DNA of 64,000 nucleotides, from contig VTFK01000292.1 of assembly GCA_009617715.1 (NCBI GenBank), forward strand, positions 310,001 to 374,000. Direction: 5' to 3'. The position numbers were made by a program, and so were the translations under genes. This stretch comes from Plectrocnemia conspersa. Lineage: Eukaryota; Arthropoda; Insecta; Trichoptera; Polycentropodidae. Each line of letters opens with the position of its first letter. Positions within the stretch are counted from its first letter, which is position 1. Below, piece by piece: positions 33,671 to 45,790 of this stretch. The notes under the pieces were generated by a model. The model made no database searches. It had not been told where the DNA came from and was given only the letters and a program-made list of their open reading frames with translations.

Positions 33671-33740
33671 CCCCTTAGATAACTAAGCCTTTGAGACTAA
33701 AGGCTCCCTTAGACCCTTAAGGCTCATCTTGTTTCTCTGG
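33671..33740. repeat. cluster of three small stem-loops
   Basis: cttagataactaag, then agcctttgagactaaaggct (7-bp stem), then ccttagacccttaagg lie within 70 bp. The function is unknown. A transposon end is possible. Confidence 0.4.
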
Positions 33741-33949
33741 GTTTATACGAAGGCGTGAATAAGATATCTTGCACATAACATATTTAACACATAAGGTGCA
33801 TATTAATAAACATGAATGATATAATTTAAATATTAATTTCATGTTAATTTGTCTTATACTTTATTCATATAATAAATATGTAGATTCGTGTATAATGCAT
33901 AAAGGTAGCTACGACATTTTATTAAGGGTTTAAACCAAGCTAAGTATAT
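33741..33949. other. AT-rich spacer, no gene
   Basis: Short AT-rich interval between the stem-loop cluster and the 3' end of the decayed minus-strand reverse transcriptase. Nothing recognised. Confidence 0.3.
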
Positions 33950-34975
33950 ATACCTGCGACTATTTTTATTATATGTTTTATTTATAGTGTCATGTTCCAA
34001 ATATCTCTCCCGGTCCTTAGCTGTGCGAAACACTTCTCCGGCTGTCATTCCCATCCGTAGACATATATATTTCGTCCCCACATCTTCTTTATTTCGATCC
34101 ACTTTATACCTTCAATTTTTTCCATGATTAAGGTATAAAGAAGCTCATATTTCGTACCTCGAATCATGCGTCCGAGGTACTCCATCTTTCTCCATTTGAC
34201 GGTTGAAAAGAGCTGTTGATCGCATTCTATCATAAAGAGAAATCGATCATTGAAGACTCTCTTAATACATGAATCTTTCAACAAACGTCTATAAAGCCAA
34301 ATTTTAAACGCTTCCAGTCTATTTATTGTAATAAAGTCCAGATATTTTATGCGTATAATAGATTCGATCAGACATAATACTTTACGAATTTAATTCTGGT
34401 CCGAATATGTAAGTGCTTGTTTGCTATGTAAATATATAAATTACAAAAATTGCCTTCTAGCAATTAAGATACATACTTTAATCTCTTCATTTTGTCCTAA
34501 TTTGAAATGCTTCATCCTCTCTATTCTATCTTTGTCTAATGATAATCTTACTGGGACCAAGAGGAGCTTTTTTAAAACCACAAATTTCGTTTAATCGGTG
34601 TTTATTCGTAGGTACTTTATTAAAGATTTTTTATTTACACTAGTCAAATGGTCTCAGCAAATATTGCCGTGTCATCAGCATTATACATATTGTTAATTTT
34701 CTACCCGCTGATTTTTATTCTTTTCTGTCTTTTTTTTTTGGGGCATAAATTAAAGAGAGCGAGCAAAATAATACATCCCTGTATGACATCTCTCTGTACT
34801 GGAATATTTTCGGTTTAATCTCTCTCAATGCAATGATTGAATTAAATTCAGATTCCAGTGATTTATATATTCATGACCGTTTCACAACAAGTAAATATTC
34901 TCTCAATGACGGAGCATGTTTAAAATAAAAACGAAACTCTGGGTTTTTTCTGGTCGTAACGAGGGCTGTGTGTGG
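33950..34975 (-). pseudogene. decayed non-LTR retrotransposon, RT and C-terminal region (minus strand)
   Basis: Read on the minus strand from high to low coordinate, with frameshifts: LRPEKTQSFVF (RT start, near 34950); VQRDVIQGCIILLALFNL (motif B region, about 34800-34745); NADDTAIFAE (catalytic ADD, about 34685-34655, with an extra Asn codon after the Tyr); EIKVCILIARRQFL; then INRLEAFKIWLYRRLLK and KWRKMEYLGRMIRGTKYELL; and a last piece GEVFRTAKDRERYLE near 34030-33985. Known: this order is that of the insect endonuclease-reverse transcriptase LINEs that end in an EYLGHIMR...KYELL region. The clade is not settled. Two open pieces of 79 and 82 codons belong to this element. It is inactive, with multiple stops. 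Confidence 0.82.
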
Positions 34976-36235
34976 TCTAAATCCTTTACGCTATTGTCTT
35001 GTTTCCTTGTTGATGGATGACTATTTTGGTAACAGTAAGTTTACTTAAATTTTGAGACAAAGATCCTTTCGAACGTGCTGATATGCGTGTGGTCGCTACA
35101 TTATGAATAGCATGAAACTATTATTTATGGATTCCAAGAGAAAAAGGGCTACTTTGAAAGGATTAAATTGTATCTCTTGGAACTAATTGAAAAAAACAGG
35201 TCGATTTATGTGTAGAAAATATTTTACTGAATATGATATTTAACCATTAGTTAAGCCTATGTTGTCTTAGCTAAAATAATATTTTGAAAAATATACAATG
35301 CTGTTTTAATACATCGTAGAAGTTGGGGCATTAAGTCGAAAATTATAGGTGAGACTTCATAAGATATATTTTGCATTTTTTTTCAGAAAAATGGATATTA
35401 AATACAAACTCAAATTAAGCAATGTTAACTGTCTTACATCAGAAATAACCGAATATGTAATTTTTTAATATTAAGAAAAAATTAGCCCTAATTTGTTTGA
35501 GAAATGATAATTCTATGGATGCTCTATTTTTATTTGAGAGATAAACTCAAAATTAATAAAAATATTTACACTAAATAAAAATATTTATATAATAAATATT
35601 TATGTAGTAATTAAACGTAATAGCAAATTAATTTTGATAACTAGTTCTCGGGATATTCTTAAGAAATTTCATCAAACTTCAACTGAACAAGAATCAATAA
35701 TTTAAGCTTATATAAAGTTGTGCTTTATTATCATTAAGATAATTTAAAGGAAAAATATGTAGACTATTAATAGTAAAATCGCAAGGCGTGACAAAACACT
35801 TTTTTAAAATTAATTGCCAATTTTGTTTTCTAATTTATTTTTGCTATTTAAATCGGCTTATTTTTTCTATAGATTTATTATTTTATTTTTTGCATTGTTG
35901 ATACAAATATAAAAATCATCTTATCAAGGTTTATAAATTGTAATTTTAGTATTTGGTAGAACTTTTGCATTTTTTGGGAGCAAGGCTTTGTTCTATGATC
36001 GTCTATATTAAAAAAACTCATTTGAATAATTTACTCTGGCTTTATTTAAACTGAAAACTGAAATGCGTCCTTCCTTAATTTTATTCTTGAGACTATCCTT
36101 TCTCCGACAAGGAATTATTTAAAATTTAGTGACGGTGTAGGGTTTCTATTTGAAAATTTAAATATTTACGTTATTTTTTATTGTAGTGGTTTGGTTAAAA
36201 CTAAATTTTTAAATAACAATAGGGAATTACTTTGT
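34976..36235. other. AT-rich stretch, no gene
   Basis: A 20-nt word ctactttgaaaggattaaat at about 35149 recurs with one change at about 42900. It may be an unrecognised repeat. Otherwise nothing. Confidence 0.3.
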
Positions 36236-36237
36236 GT

Positions 36238-36267
36238 TAATTATACAATTAACACAAAGCTTTATAT
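36238..36267. repeat. 30-bp near-perfect palindrome
   Basis: ctttgtgttaatt and aattaacacaaag flank a 4-nt centre (atac). It could extrude as a cruciform or bind a dimeric homeodomain-type factor (TTAATT). No gene is adjacent. Confidence 0.7.
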
Positions 36268-36539
36268 TATTTGTGGCATTTTATTATAATTTGAGTAATA
36301 TAAAGAGTACTGAAATTAATACGAGTTAGATCAACAAATCATATAGATATATATAGGTGAGTATATATTATATATACCTATATATATATAACATAATACT
36401 AACCGTTAATTTATACAACTTTTATATACTCTCTAATGATTTCATAACAGGTACGAAACCACTATTATTTTATAATTAGCCAGAGACTCGTTATATTGCT
36501 TCTTATGCGCTCAATGCTCTTATTTAAGAATCATTAGCG
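36268..36539. other. AT-rich spacer with an 11-bp inverted repeat
   Basis: tatatataggt (36348-36358) pairs with acctatatata (36376-36386) within a TA-rich tract. No gene. Confidence 0.4.
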
Positions 36540-37010
36540 TGTATCCTTTTGTTTCGGGCGTTAGAATACATTTTGATTTGGTGGAAAATTTGCATAAAAG
36601 AAAATCGCCAAAACCTTTTTGGTCCGTGTTATTACACGCCGGTGCGCTAATAATACCCCAGGAAAATGCCAGTTTCCCCCAAGAGGGTCACAAATTAGCG
36701 TTTTATGAATAAAAAAGTGAAGCCCGTGGCATTGAATCTATTATGCGAAAAGGGGTTAACTCCATTGTTTGGTCTTGTGGACTTTTTCACAGCCGGGGCG
36801 GGGTGTTTTTTTTGCTTATTGTCGCGATCGCTAAATCTGAAAAAAAAGTTTCCCTCACTCGGTGAAATGGTGGGTAAAAGCGAACGTTTCGATCTACATT
36901 ATTTTCCCTTTGGCCCGTTGATATATCAGTTTTATCTCGATTCACCCGCGACGTCCTCCCACCCGTTTAGGGTATATTAGGTGGAAAGCTCCGTCGCGTT
37001 CGAAAGAAAA
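36540..37010. promoter_or_regulatory. GC-richer island, no supported gene
   Basis: Contains a 91-codon + frame at 36705-36980 with no start context, splice sites or domain, so it is treated as compositional. A segment at about 36598-36640 (aaaatcgccaaaacc, tggtccgtg) resembles 44747-44790 in another island. Confidence 0.25.
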
Positions 37011-38117
37011 GTTTCATATGCGAATGTGTATTGGAAAAGGTCAAACACTTTTTGAAACGATGGCTATATTGAATGTCCGGATATTCGTGATACTGCATAC
37101 GTGTATAAGAATGGGGAAAATGAGGAAAAAATAGAGACGAAATCATGTTTTCGAGAATAAAACGTAACGGAAACGAAATATATTACCTATTTTTATTAAA
37201 TTTAAAATAGTATATATAAATATGTGTGTATAATATATTATATATTTTTATGCACAACAATTCAATTTCAATATAACTATTTTATTTATTATATACATTA
37301 AGTGGCATAAAAATTATCAAAGATTTTATAATTTATTAATTGTAATATAAAAAGATATCCCAATTTTAAGTGCTTTTAATTATAACATTGATCATTATTT
37401 TATTATATATATTTTAAAATGAGGTATTAAAAAAACATTACATATACGGATTACCATATAATTTTATACAAATGAAATTGGCAGAATGTAAAACTAGGTT
37501 AACCAATATTCACGATTTACGTTATTGAATATTGGACGATAGTTTCATTACGTGTATGATACGTATCAATATTCTATTAGGCTCACGTGTAATTGGATTA
37601 CAATTATTACCTTTCGAATCACGTATGATCGTGAATGTGATCGTTTCCAAACTTTTATACGTATTGACATATCGATATATTATACAATATTATATTATAT
37701 ATATGTAAGTTTTATGATTAGTTTTAATATACATAAGTAATAATATCAATGAAACATTTAATTTAATAAACATAAACTTGCATTAAAAATATAGTAAAAA
37801 TTATACTAATTGGCGGTTAACTTAATAATTGAAATAAGCTCATTTTAAGAACTTCTGTTGCTGTCTCACTGGCATGAGGTACCGTAGCTACATACAAGTA
37901 ACACTAATAAGTAACTAAGTAATTATTAAAAATACTAAAAATAAAATGTATATTATAGTTTTTATATTATTTTAAAATAAACTACAATAAATTAAAAAGA
38001 AAATATTCTAGGAGCACATGAATATACCTATTCTAAAATAAACTATAAAGAACTAAAACTATAAAATAGCTAATATCTGAATGATTATAATTTATTTATT
38101 TAACTTAAATTAATACC
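37011..38117. other. AT-rich stretch, no gene
   Basis: Nothing supported. Confidence 0.4.
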
Positions 38118-38153
38118 ATTGTGACATAACAAGTTAACTCAATGTGTCACAAT
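38118..38153. repeat. 36-bp imperfect palindrome
   Basis: attgtgaca and tgtcacaat arms with gttaac at the centre. It lies about 140 bp upstream of the long hairpin at 38287. Confidence 0.55.
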
Positions 38154-38286
38154 TGTCAAAAAGCAATACTTTATAAAGGGTGATGTAACTTTATTTTCCG
38201 AACTTTTTTCATCGATACATATAGTGACATCTCATATATTTTTTACATATAGTGACATTTTTGCCACTATATAAAAAAACTATATA
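38154..38286. other. AT-rich spacer with repeated atatagtgacat
   Basis: The word atatagtgacat occurs at about 38219 and 38248, followed by the related ttgccactatat. No gene. Confidence 0.35.
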
Positions 38287-38477
38287 TGTATACTAAGCGC
38301 TTACGGCAAGATATATTCCCTTTCGCTCGCTCGCATATTAAGTGACGAGAGTGAGTGAGAAGAACTGGGCGTGCGGAACGCATGTTACGCACATCCTTAT
38401 CTCTCACTCACTCTCGTCACATACTACGCAAGCGAGCGAAAGGAAATGCATGTAGCCATATGCGCTTGATGTATACA
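38287..38477. repeat. long hairpin / foldback element, arms about 75 nt
   Basis: The left arm (38287-38361) and right arm (38400-38477) are reverse complements with few mismatches. Paired words include gtatac, aagcgc, ctttcgctcgct, and gtgacgagagtgagtgaga against tctcactcactctcgtcac. The loop of about 40 nt has its own gtgcg/cgcac symmetry. Composition is far GC-richer than the flanks, and the arms contain no open frame. It is either a foldback-type MITE or the template of a hairpin RNA. Confidence 0.75.
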
Positions 38478-41400
38478 CGTCCGATATTGATTAAGCTAAA
38501 CTAGCGACCGAAGAGCGAAAGAGAAGGACAGAGAAGATTTATTTGGTAACACATAATAAGGCGTTTGTTTTTAATTTTTTTACTGTATCACGCCTTCTGT
38601 TTCTATTCTCAATATTTCTACATCAAATTTAATAATTAAATAAGTTTAACCTTTTACTTCAAAAGGTTGATATAATAAAACAGTATTTAATTTTATACTA
38701 AATTTGATAAAATTCCATGAATCACATAAAATAATTAAATCAAATTTCTGTCGTAATGAAAGAAACATTTAAAATTAAGAGGTAAATTTTAATATACTAT
38801 TTTCGTATAACATTTTTTATACATGATAATTATATGGCATATTCGAACAGTTAGTGTGTAGGACAGCGACTATTATTAATGTAGTTTAACAATGCTAACT
38901 TTAAGGTTCGGTCTGAATTCATGATGAATTACGCAATAATTACGCGGTTAAACGTGAAGGTTAAGGTGTGTAACCTGTTTTGTAGCATTTAAGAAATACG
39001 TCCACTCCATTACCATTGTAAATCAAATTTAATTAACTTTATAAAATTTTATAACAAAATTAGCGATTTTCCGACGAAAACGGAACAAATTGAGTTTACC
39101 ATAGCGAAAACAAATGTTTTCATTAAACATAATCTATCAACGTTTCAGTAATTAACCCCAGACTGAAATTAACAAGTTCAACGAGCAAATGAATATATAG
39201 TAATATAATAGATGTACATTTTAATGGTTTAAATTTGTGAAGGGGATATTGAGGCAAACTCTTTAGCGTATGAGATTTTACAGGGTGGCGTAATTTTTTT
39301 TTTTTAAAAAATATTTAAAAAATGAAATTTGTAAATTTACAACAGTAATTAAAAATTAGTATTTATAACAGCACTTTCTGATGAAATTTCAGGATTTCAG
39401 TACTCGGCGGTATGGTATAATGGGTTTTGGTATGGTAAATTTAGCGATCAAATTGCTGGGGTATTTCAATAATCGTTATTTCTCGTTCATAACTTTATGT
39501 ATTGTTAATTAATCTATGATACGATAGCGGCGCTGCTAAAAAAATATGTAATGCATAATATAATATTAAGCTTATATTATCCAGGGTATTACGAAAACCA
39601 TTATTATAATAATACTGCTAACGGCGTATTATATGTAATACATCATCATGTATAGGTGAATTTTATTTGAGCTTTCGTCGTTCGTACTTGATTAAATAAC
39701 GAATATATTTTTCACAATTCAAGCAGGAAAAGAAGAAAAAACTTTTTGCTGAGTTGAATCGGAATCTATTGAATGGAATATTGGGGTGGCAAAGGGAGTC
39801 GAACAAAGGTTTGTTGTTTTACAACAATTCTTCTTCGATGCGAGGAATATGTTTTTGTGAAATATGGCAGTAGGCAAAGCCGTAGTTAACGATTTATAGG
39901 CTCGTAGAAATTTATAAAAAATATTATAAAAATATTTTTGAATAATCTATATTTAATGATTATTCTTACAAAACTACCCTTTCACGTTAAAAAAAGGAAA
40001 TATATATATAGTTTAAAGTACATTTAAAACATGTATTTATAAACAACAAGATTTGGTCCTTCAATTAAAATTGATATAGTGTTTATTATGTGCGATGGTT
40101 CGGATATTATGAAAAAAATTGAATACTTCTTTATAGACACCAGAAACTATGCTTTAATCATTTAGCAGTTTTTTTAAGTCTTCTGTGTTTAAAGGAAGAT
40201 ATGAATTTCAGTTAAAATATAATAAATACGATCAATATGCGACTAAAGACGATCATATTATGAATATGTGAATAACAACTAATACTCTTATGTTAAAAAT
40301 TTAGAGGTCTTGTATTATGTATGCAAAAGACAACATAAAAAGAATTAACTCCATTCAGAAAATTGTAAAACTATTTAAAATGTCTCAAGTTGATGAAAAA
40401 TCATCGATAAAATAATAAAATGAAAATGCTCAAAAGGCGCTGATTGCTCTGATTTTCAATTATATGTGAAATAGCGAAATAGCGAATATCTTAATTTCAA
40501 TTATAAGTTTAGACGCTAAAATATTAAAGGCAGAGTAATAACTCGTTAAAATAATATTTATAAAATAATTAAGCAAAAATATAAGATATTATTAACCGCT
40601 AAAAGAGGTGCATAATTTTTTTAGTAAAAATTTGTAATGAAATTGACTGGTAGTTTCATTTTGAAATATCTATATATATTTTTATGCCCTGGTATAAAAG
40701 ATTTTCGAGATACAGGCTTTTAAAGCTGTTTGCAAAAAATATAAATACAAAGAAGTAAAATAAATGTTTCTAATGTTTGAAAGCAGGCAAAATATATATG
40801 AATCTGTCGAATACGAATACTATATAGAACAAATTACATTTCATGAAAAAAATATGTATTTTTTGATAAATTGATAAATTTGTTTAAATAATAATTAATA
40901 TTGGGCTCTGACTTATTTAAATATAAAAAACTATCTAGGAATAAATCTACGTCCAATCAAAACAAGCAGAATTTTTTGGTTGCAAATGGTTATAAAACTA
41001 AAAATTACTTAAATGGCCAACGTAATCCTTAAAGTTATGTTTTCTAAGACATAGCTTTAAATGTGGTAAGTAATCTGGTTATTTGTTCTATTTTTTTGGT
41101 GGTGTTGCACCATGTACTGAGTTTTATATGGCTACAATAAGGTTTGTTCCAAAGTATGTTAAAAAATAAATAAATAAATGTTCAATCTAAAATTAAACCC
41201 TATAGAAATATTTTTTCATTTTTCGAATATCTTTTGTGTGTGGATATTTATCAATTCAATTAAAAAATAATTATATAAACCGCTGTTGGTTATTGTATTT
41301 ATAATATTGTTATATGTTTTCTTAACAGTATATTTAAAATATATATTGGTTTAATTAAAGCTATTAATATAATCAAAATATGTATTGGTTAAATTAATTC

Positions 41401-41860
41401 CAATTGGTTATACTTATTAACGAAAACAACCTATTTAATTTATTTAAATCAATAATCGATCACCGCTTCCGCTTACCACAAATAATATAACATAATTAAC
41501 GTTGCGTATTTTCAATTATTATATAAAATACGTTTAATTCAATTAACAAACACAAGAACGAATACATACATTATTGACTCAAATATAACGTCTCATAGCA
41601 ATTTTCTTTAAATTATCTGAGAGGCGGCTGTTTATCAAAGCTATCACTAAACTTTTATTTTCCGATTTGGGGTTGTAATATAAATTGATTTTATACGTCA
41701 GAGACGATTCCTTTGAAAGCACATTTATATTTACTTATGAAATACATATAATTTAAGACTTTTATATTAATGTATCAGAAAATAATATGCAATAATATTT
41801 TATATGTTATAGATTTTTAGTACATAAATAAAGGTATTTATGAATCAATTTTAAGCGATC
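38478..41860. other. AT-rich stretch, no gene
   Basis: About 3.4 kb of AT-rich sequence with no frame, repeat pair or RNA motif that I can support. Confidence 0.4.
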
Positions 41861-42300
41861 TTTGTCTATCCAAAATTACACACCGCCTCTAAGATGTCTG
41901 TCTTAGGTTTATCCCGACAGCAGTCAAAGTTTGGCGCCTGTTTAAGAATTAATTGGGGAAACGCCCAAAGATGAATTTGCTAAACTGGTTTAAATATTTA
42001 TTTGACGTGTATCCAAGTGAGTGGGTAATTGAATAATAGAGTCGGTTTGTCGAGATAACACCTTGCAGGCAAAAGTTGGTGAATTTAAACGAAGGTTCAA
42101 TTTATGTAAACAAATCATAAAATGCGGCACGGAAAGTTTACTTTTTTTGTAAAGATGAGAAAAAAAGACACGGAAAAGCGAGCATAATACGGTGTCGGAA
42201 ATACTGCAGGAAAAGTCGCGAATACTCTGTTGAAATTTTTGTTTATTATTTAAGAAGCTTTGGGTCATGACGCGAAACACTCGAATCTTGTATCTTAAAG
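41861..42300. promoter_or_regulatory. GC-richer island, no supported gene
   Basis: A minus frame of 96 codons (41990-42280) is open, but I see no family motif, signal sequence or splice site. The island character makes chance likely. Confidence 0.2.
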
Positions 42301-43860
42301 CAGTATTATTTATTCATTCAAGCTTAATTTGTATTAGTCTAACGAAACATTTGTACAAAAAAAAATAATGTAAATAATAAAGTGCAATAAAAGAAATAGT
42401 TTAAATGATTAACTCATGAAAATATTATCACGACATAAATTTGACTCGGTGTATAGATCTTTAAATATTTATCAGATTTTATTTGAGCTACGTTTTTCTT
42501 CATAAGAGGGTTGCAGCATATCGGATTAATACGAAATTGTTATTCTTTAAAAAAAAATTAAAAAGAACAATGAAAAATGAAAAAAAACGTAAAATATTAA
42601 TCGAAAATACAGAATATAAAATCATGAAAAAATAGTGTTTAAATACTTGCTAAATCATAACTTTAAATAAGTGTTGTGTAATAGACACTTGGTTTAGCAG
42701 TTATGTACTTAAATATACCTATGATTATGCGAATTTTATTATTATTTATTACACATATTTATCTCTAAAATGTCTCCAAAGTGTCTCTTAAGTTATTGCC
42801 GTAAACGACGAACGGAAATTTGTTCTGACACAACCCTACTACAAGTGATGGATCAAACATGCCAAAACCTCATCTACGCCCTTCCTTTTGTCCCTAGGCC
42901 ACTTTGAAAGGATTAAATATAATTTCAAGTTTATGTCATAGCCTGATTAGAAGCGTGATAATATAGTACAAATCTTACTATATAAGTGTATTGATATATT
43001 TTGTTTTATTTCAATACAGCGGAAGGTGTTATTATAGATTTAATTATTTATTTATTATAATCTTATATAATAAATAATAAACATTATAATACATACCTTG
43101 ACGGTATTGCTTAATAATATTTATCAATGCTTGAGGCATAAAAGATAAAATGTCATGTATTCTTTAAACGTTTTATCAGCCTTTTAACAGTTAATGAATA
43201 ATAAAACATACATTGCCAAGTTATTTTTTTATATTGAGATAAAGTATTCATACTTTTTATTTTCGAGTGAAACATATACTATTAATTTCAATTTCGGTTC
43301 GAACCGAAACCAACAATAAATATTCAAAGGTATCATTTAAGAAATAATCCTAAATGTATATATGTAAGCTTTATAATTATATGTTTTTCATTGCATTTCT
43401 GTAATTTAAATCTTAATGCTTATTTATTATTCAGTGTTCTTATGAAAAAATAAGAGACTTTTATAAAAATCTCTTTAACTATGAAAGATTTTTATCATTT
43501 CCATATTTTAAATACATAATCATTGAGACCAGTGAGAACCTTATTTTGCTTTTTTTTATAAAAAATATTTTTTTAATTCTTATAATTTTGCTATTACATT
43601 TGATTAATATGGGCTTAGCATATGTTAAAAAAACTTTGTACTTGTATCAATTAAAGAAACATGTACCTAAATATGTAAATATAGCAGTTTTTTATATATG
43701 AGCTTATTTTTTAATTGAATAAATATAAGATATTTTCTATGAGCTTTTTATTTGATACTTTTTAATACCAAATGGGTTCGACTTAGCTCGATTTTAATTA
43801 TCAATAACGATATTCATATGTGAAATTATGAAAATCTAGGTAAACATAATCTGTAATAAT
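42301..43860. other. AT-rich stretch, no gene
   Basis: A small minus frame ending FMPQALINIIKQYRQ before a gtatgt donor at about 43094 was seen, but it has no good acceptor. No feature called. Confidence 0.3.
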
Positions 43861-43992
43861 CGATCGGAATTATAATTATAATGTAATCACTATTTTCGAT
43901 CTTCCAGATACACTAAGTTCTATATGGAATTAAAGACCAGGTCTTTCAAGTCAATATTACACGAATTATACTACTCGTCTATCATGCTGGTT
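43861..43992 (-). mobile_element. tRNA-derived SINE, copy 3 (independent insertion)
   Basis: The minus-strand head catgatagacgagtagtataa, then tgacttgaaagacctgg, and the tail tctggaagatcgaaa plus attataattccgatcg match the SINE in repeat A, with many substitutions. The B box is more decayed (ggtctttaattcc). Because this copy is outside the duplication, it shows the family is dispersed rather than only duplicated with repeat A. Confidence 0.65.
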
Positions 43993-44639
43993 TAAAATCT
44001 CATCCATTTATAGAAATGGTTCAGATCTCTAGTGTACTATTTAGCATTGTGCAAAATCATAACCCTAGCAGAACTAAGTTGTATTTAAACTTTTCGTTTA
44101 AACATTTATCGTTTATGTACATTACTTTAATACAAAATATATATTATTTAAGTAGCTTGGTATTTTCATATGGCTATTGTAGTATTAACTTTTATCATAA
44201 AATTAAAATTTTTACCGCAATATATTTATTATTTAATATTAAATAAAAATCAGTGAAATTGGTATTGAATTTGATCAGATAGCCATATTTTATTTAACTT
44301 CGTTCTAGATTATTAAGTAGTTCTTTCTATTAATTTATATATTTTTGTATTGTGTTTATATAGTATATTGAAATACAAAATGGTTCGGTGAAAAGGAGAT
44401 ATTTTGCACATTTTTATATTTGACTGAATATTTTATTAAATTAAAGTAGCATATTGTATCGTTAGCGAAAGGATGTGTAACAAAACTATTAGTTAAATAT
44501 TAAAATATTACTTTTAAGCTAACATTTTTTAATAATTTTCTATGCTTAAAGTTGTAAACATCGAACAAATTAAAGATTTGGTTTATATTACGTCTAGTAT
44601 ATATTTATGAAAAAATATATGTTATTACTATAGATGTTG
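43993..44639. other. AT-rich stretch, no gene
   Basis: The + frame at 44016-44246 is AT-driven (F, I, L, Y and N rich) and not supported. Confidence 0.35.
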
Positions 44640-45210
44640 GGTGAGCTCACCAAAGGAGTAATTGAAATTTTTCGCAAAATTACCGCTAAATTTGGCATGG
44701 TGAGGTTTTCGTATTGAATTCCTGCCTTAATATACTGCGACCTTTTTTCGCAAAATCGCCAAAAATCTTCTGGGCCGTGCCGTTTCACGGCATCTGCAAA
44801 GATCAACGACGAGTTTATACACCATTTGGGTATTTATCGCTTTGTTGTAGATTGAAAATTATGCTGACCCGGAGTCTTTTCTCTTTCTCTCTCTAGGGGA
44901 TTTGCTACTTTTTTACAATCGGTCATAATACGGGGCCCGATTCAATTTGTCGGCACAGCTTGTTTTTCGATAGGACACGGGCTTTATTGCGCCGTTTCAC
45001 AACGTATGTGTGTGTTTTTATAATGTTATTAAAAATGTCATCACGCCTACGTGGTTTTATATGGACATACATGTGTTTGTGTTTTTGTATTGTATGGCAG
45101 TACAAGGTGCTAGTTTGTAAATGCATACGGGCCATTTTAGAAAAGAAGCGTCCTCGTTTGTTCGCATTCCCTTTGTGCCATAAGCGAAATTGTAACGTTG
45201 TTTAATTTCA
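44640..45210. promoter_or_regulatory. GC-richer island, no supported gene
   Basis: Long frames are open on both strands (70 and 81 codons overlapping at 44923-45205; 70 on minus at 44594-44806; 60 on plus at 44714). A pyrimidine tract ending ctctctctag at 44896 would serve as an acceptor, and the + frame after it is open for about 103 codons. But the opposite strand is equally open and no domain is visible. It is left as an uncharacterised island. Confidence 0.25.
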
Positions 45211-45609
45211 AAGCTGTGCAAACATACACACAACGAACAAATAAATGCTTTTAGTATGACAAATAAATAAATAAAATATGTACTGAGGCATAATATACAC
45301 CAAAAGACAAATGTTTTGTTAAACGCAAAGATATATTAAAAACACAAACATTTTATTCCAAAGAAATAAAAAGTTTACAAATATATACGTGAATTAATTT
45401 TTATTTTCGAATATGTTTTCAAAGTAACCAGCAAAACACATAATGGATAGTTTGTCTGTCTTACTAATAGCTCGCGAATAAAATACTTAAGCGATATGAT
45501 TTTTATTAAATAATAAAAATACTTAATTTACAAGACTTTAGGATAAATTAGGTAAAAATTTATTTAAATATTTTTTGAATACGAGAATAGTGTATGAATT
45601 TAAATATTA
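45211..45609. other. AT-rich stretch, no gene
   Basis: Nothing supported. Confidence 0.35.
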
Positions 45610-45790
45610 GGCAAAGAAGAAGCTACTAGTTATGTAGATAATCTATTAAATTTCCTAAATTCTTGTGGATTACCACATCACAAAGTAACCCTTAATGTTG
45701 CTGTTAAAGAATTTTAATCCACCTAAAGGCATTGAACACATACATGCAATTTAAGAAATGAATATAACCTGTAATTTCAAAGACAAGACT
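45610..45790 (+). pseudogene. Helitron helicase (PIF1-like) remnant
   Basis: A + frame reads SYVDNLLNFLNSCGLPHHKV then TLNVAV, a stop or shift, and PPKGIEH. Known: this matches the C-terminal helicase region of insect Helitrons, where a FLNS...GLPPHKL segment precedes TLKVG...LLRNLNPPKGLCNGTR. Only about 60 codons are visible. No Rep domain, 5' TC or 3' hairpin-CTRR end was found. The open + frame just downstream (45889-46152) does not resemble Helitron protein. Confidence 0.55.

Noticed and set aside
36705..36980. 91-codon + frame
   Set aside because: Compositional island with no splice sites and no recognisable domain.
41990..42280. 96-codon minus-strand frame
   Set aside because: No homologous motif, signal peptide or splice site. 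Probably open by composition.
43094..43160. Minus-strand frame ending QALINIIKQYRQ at a gtatgt donor
   Set aside because: No convincing acceptor, and the open stretch is only about 20 codons.
44897..45205. About 103 open codons after a strong polypyrimidine acceptor
   Set aside because: The opposite strand is also open over the same bases, the peptide is Cys/Phe-rich without recognisable motifs, and no downstream donor or partner exon is seen.
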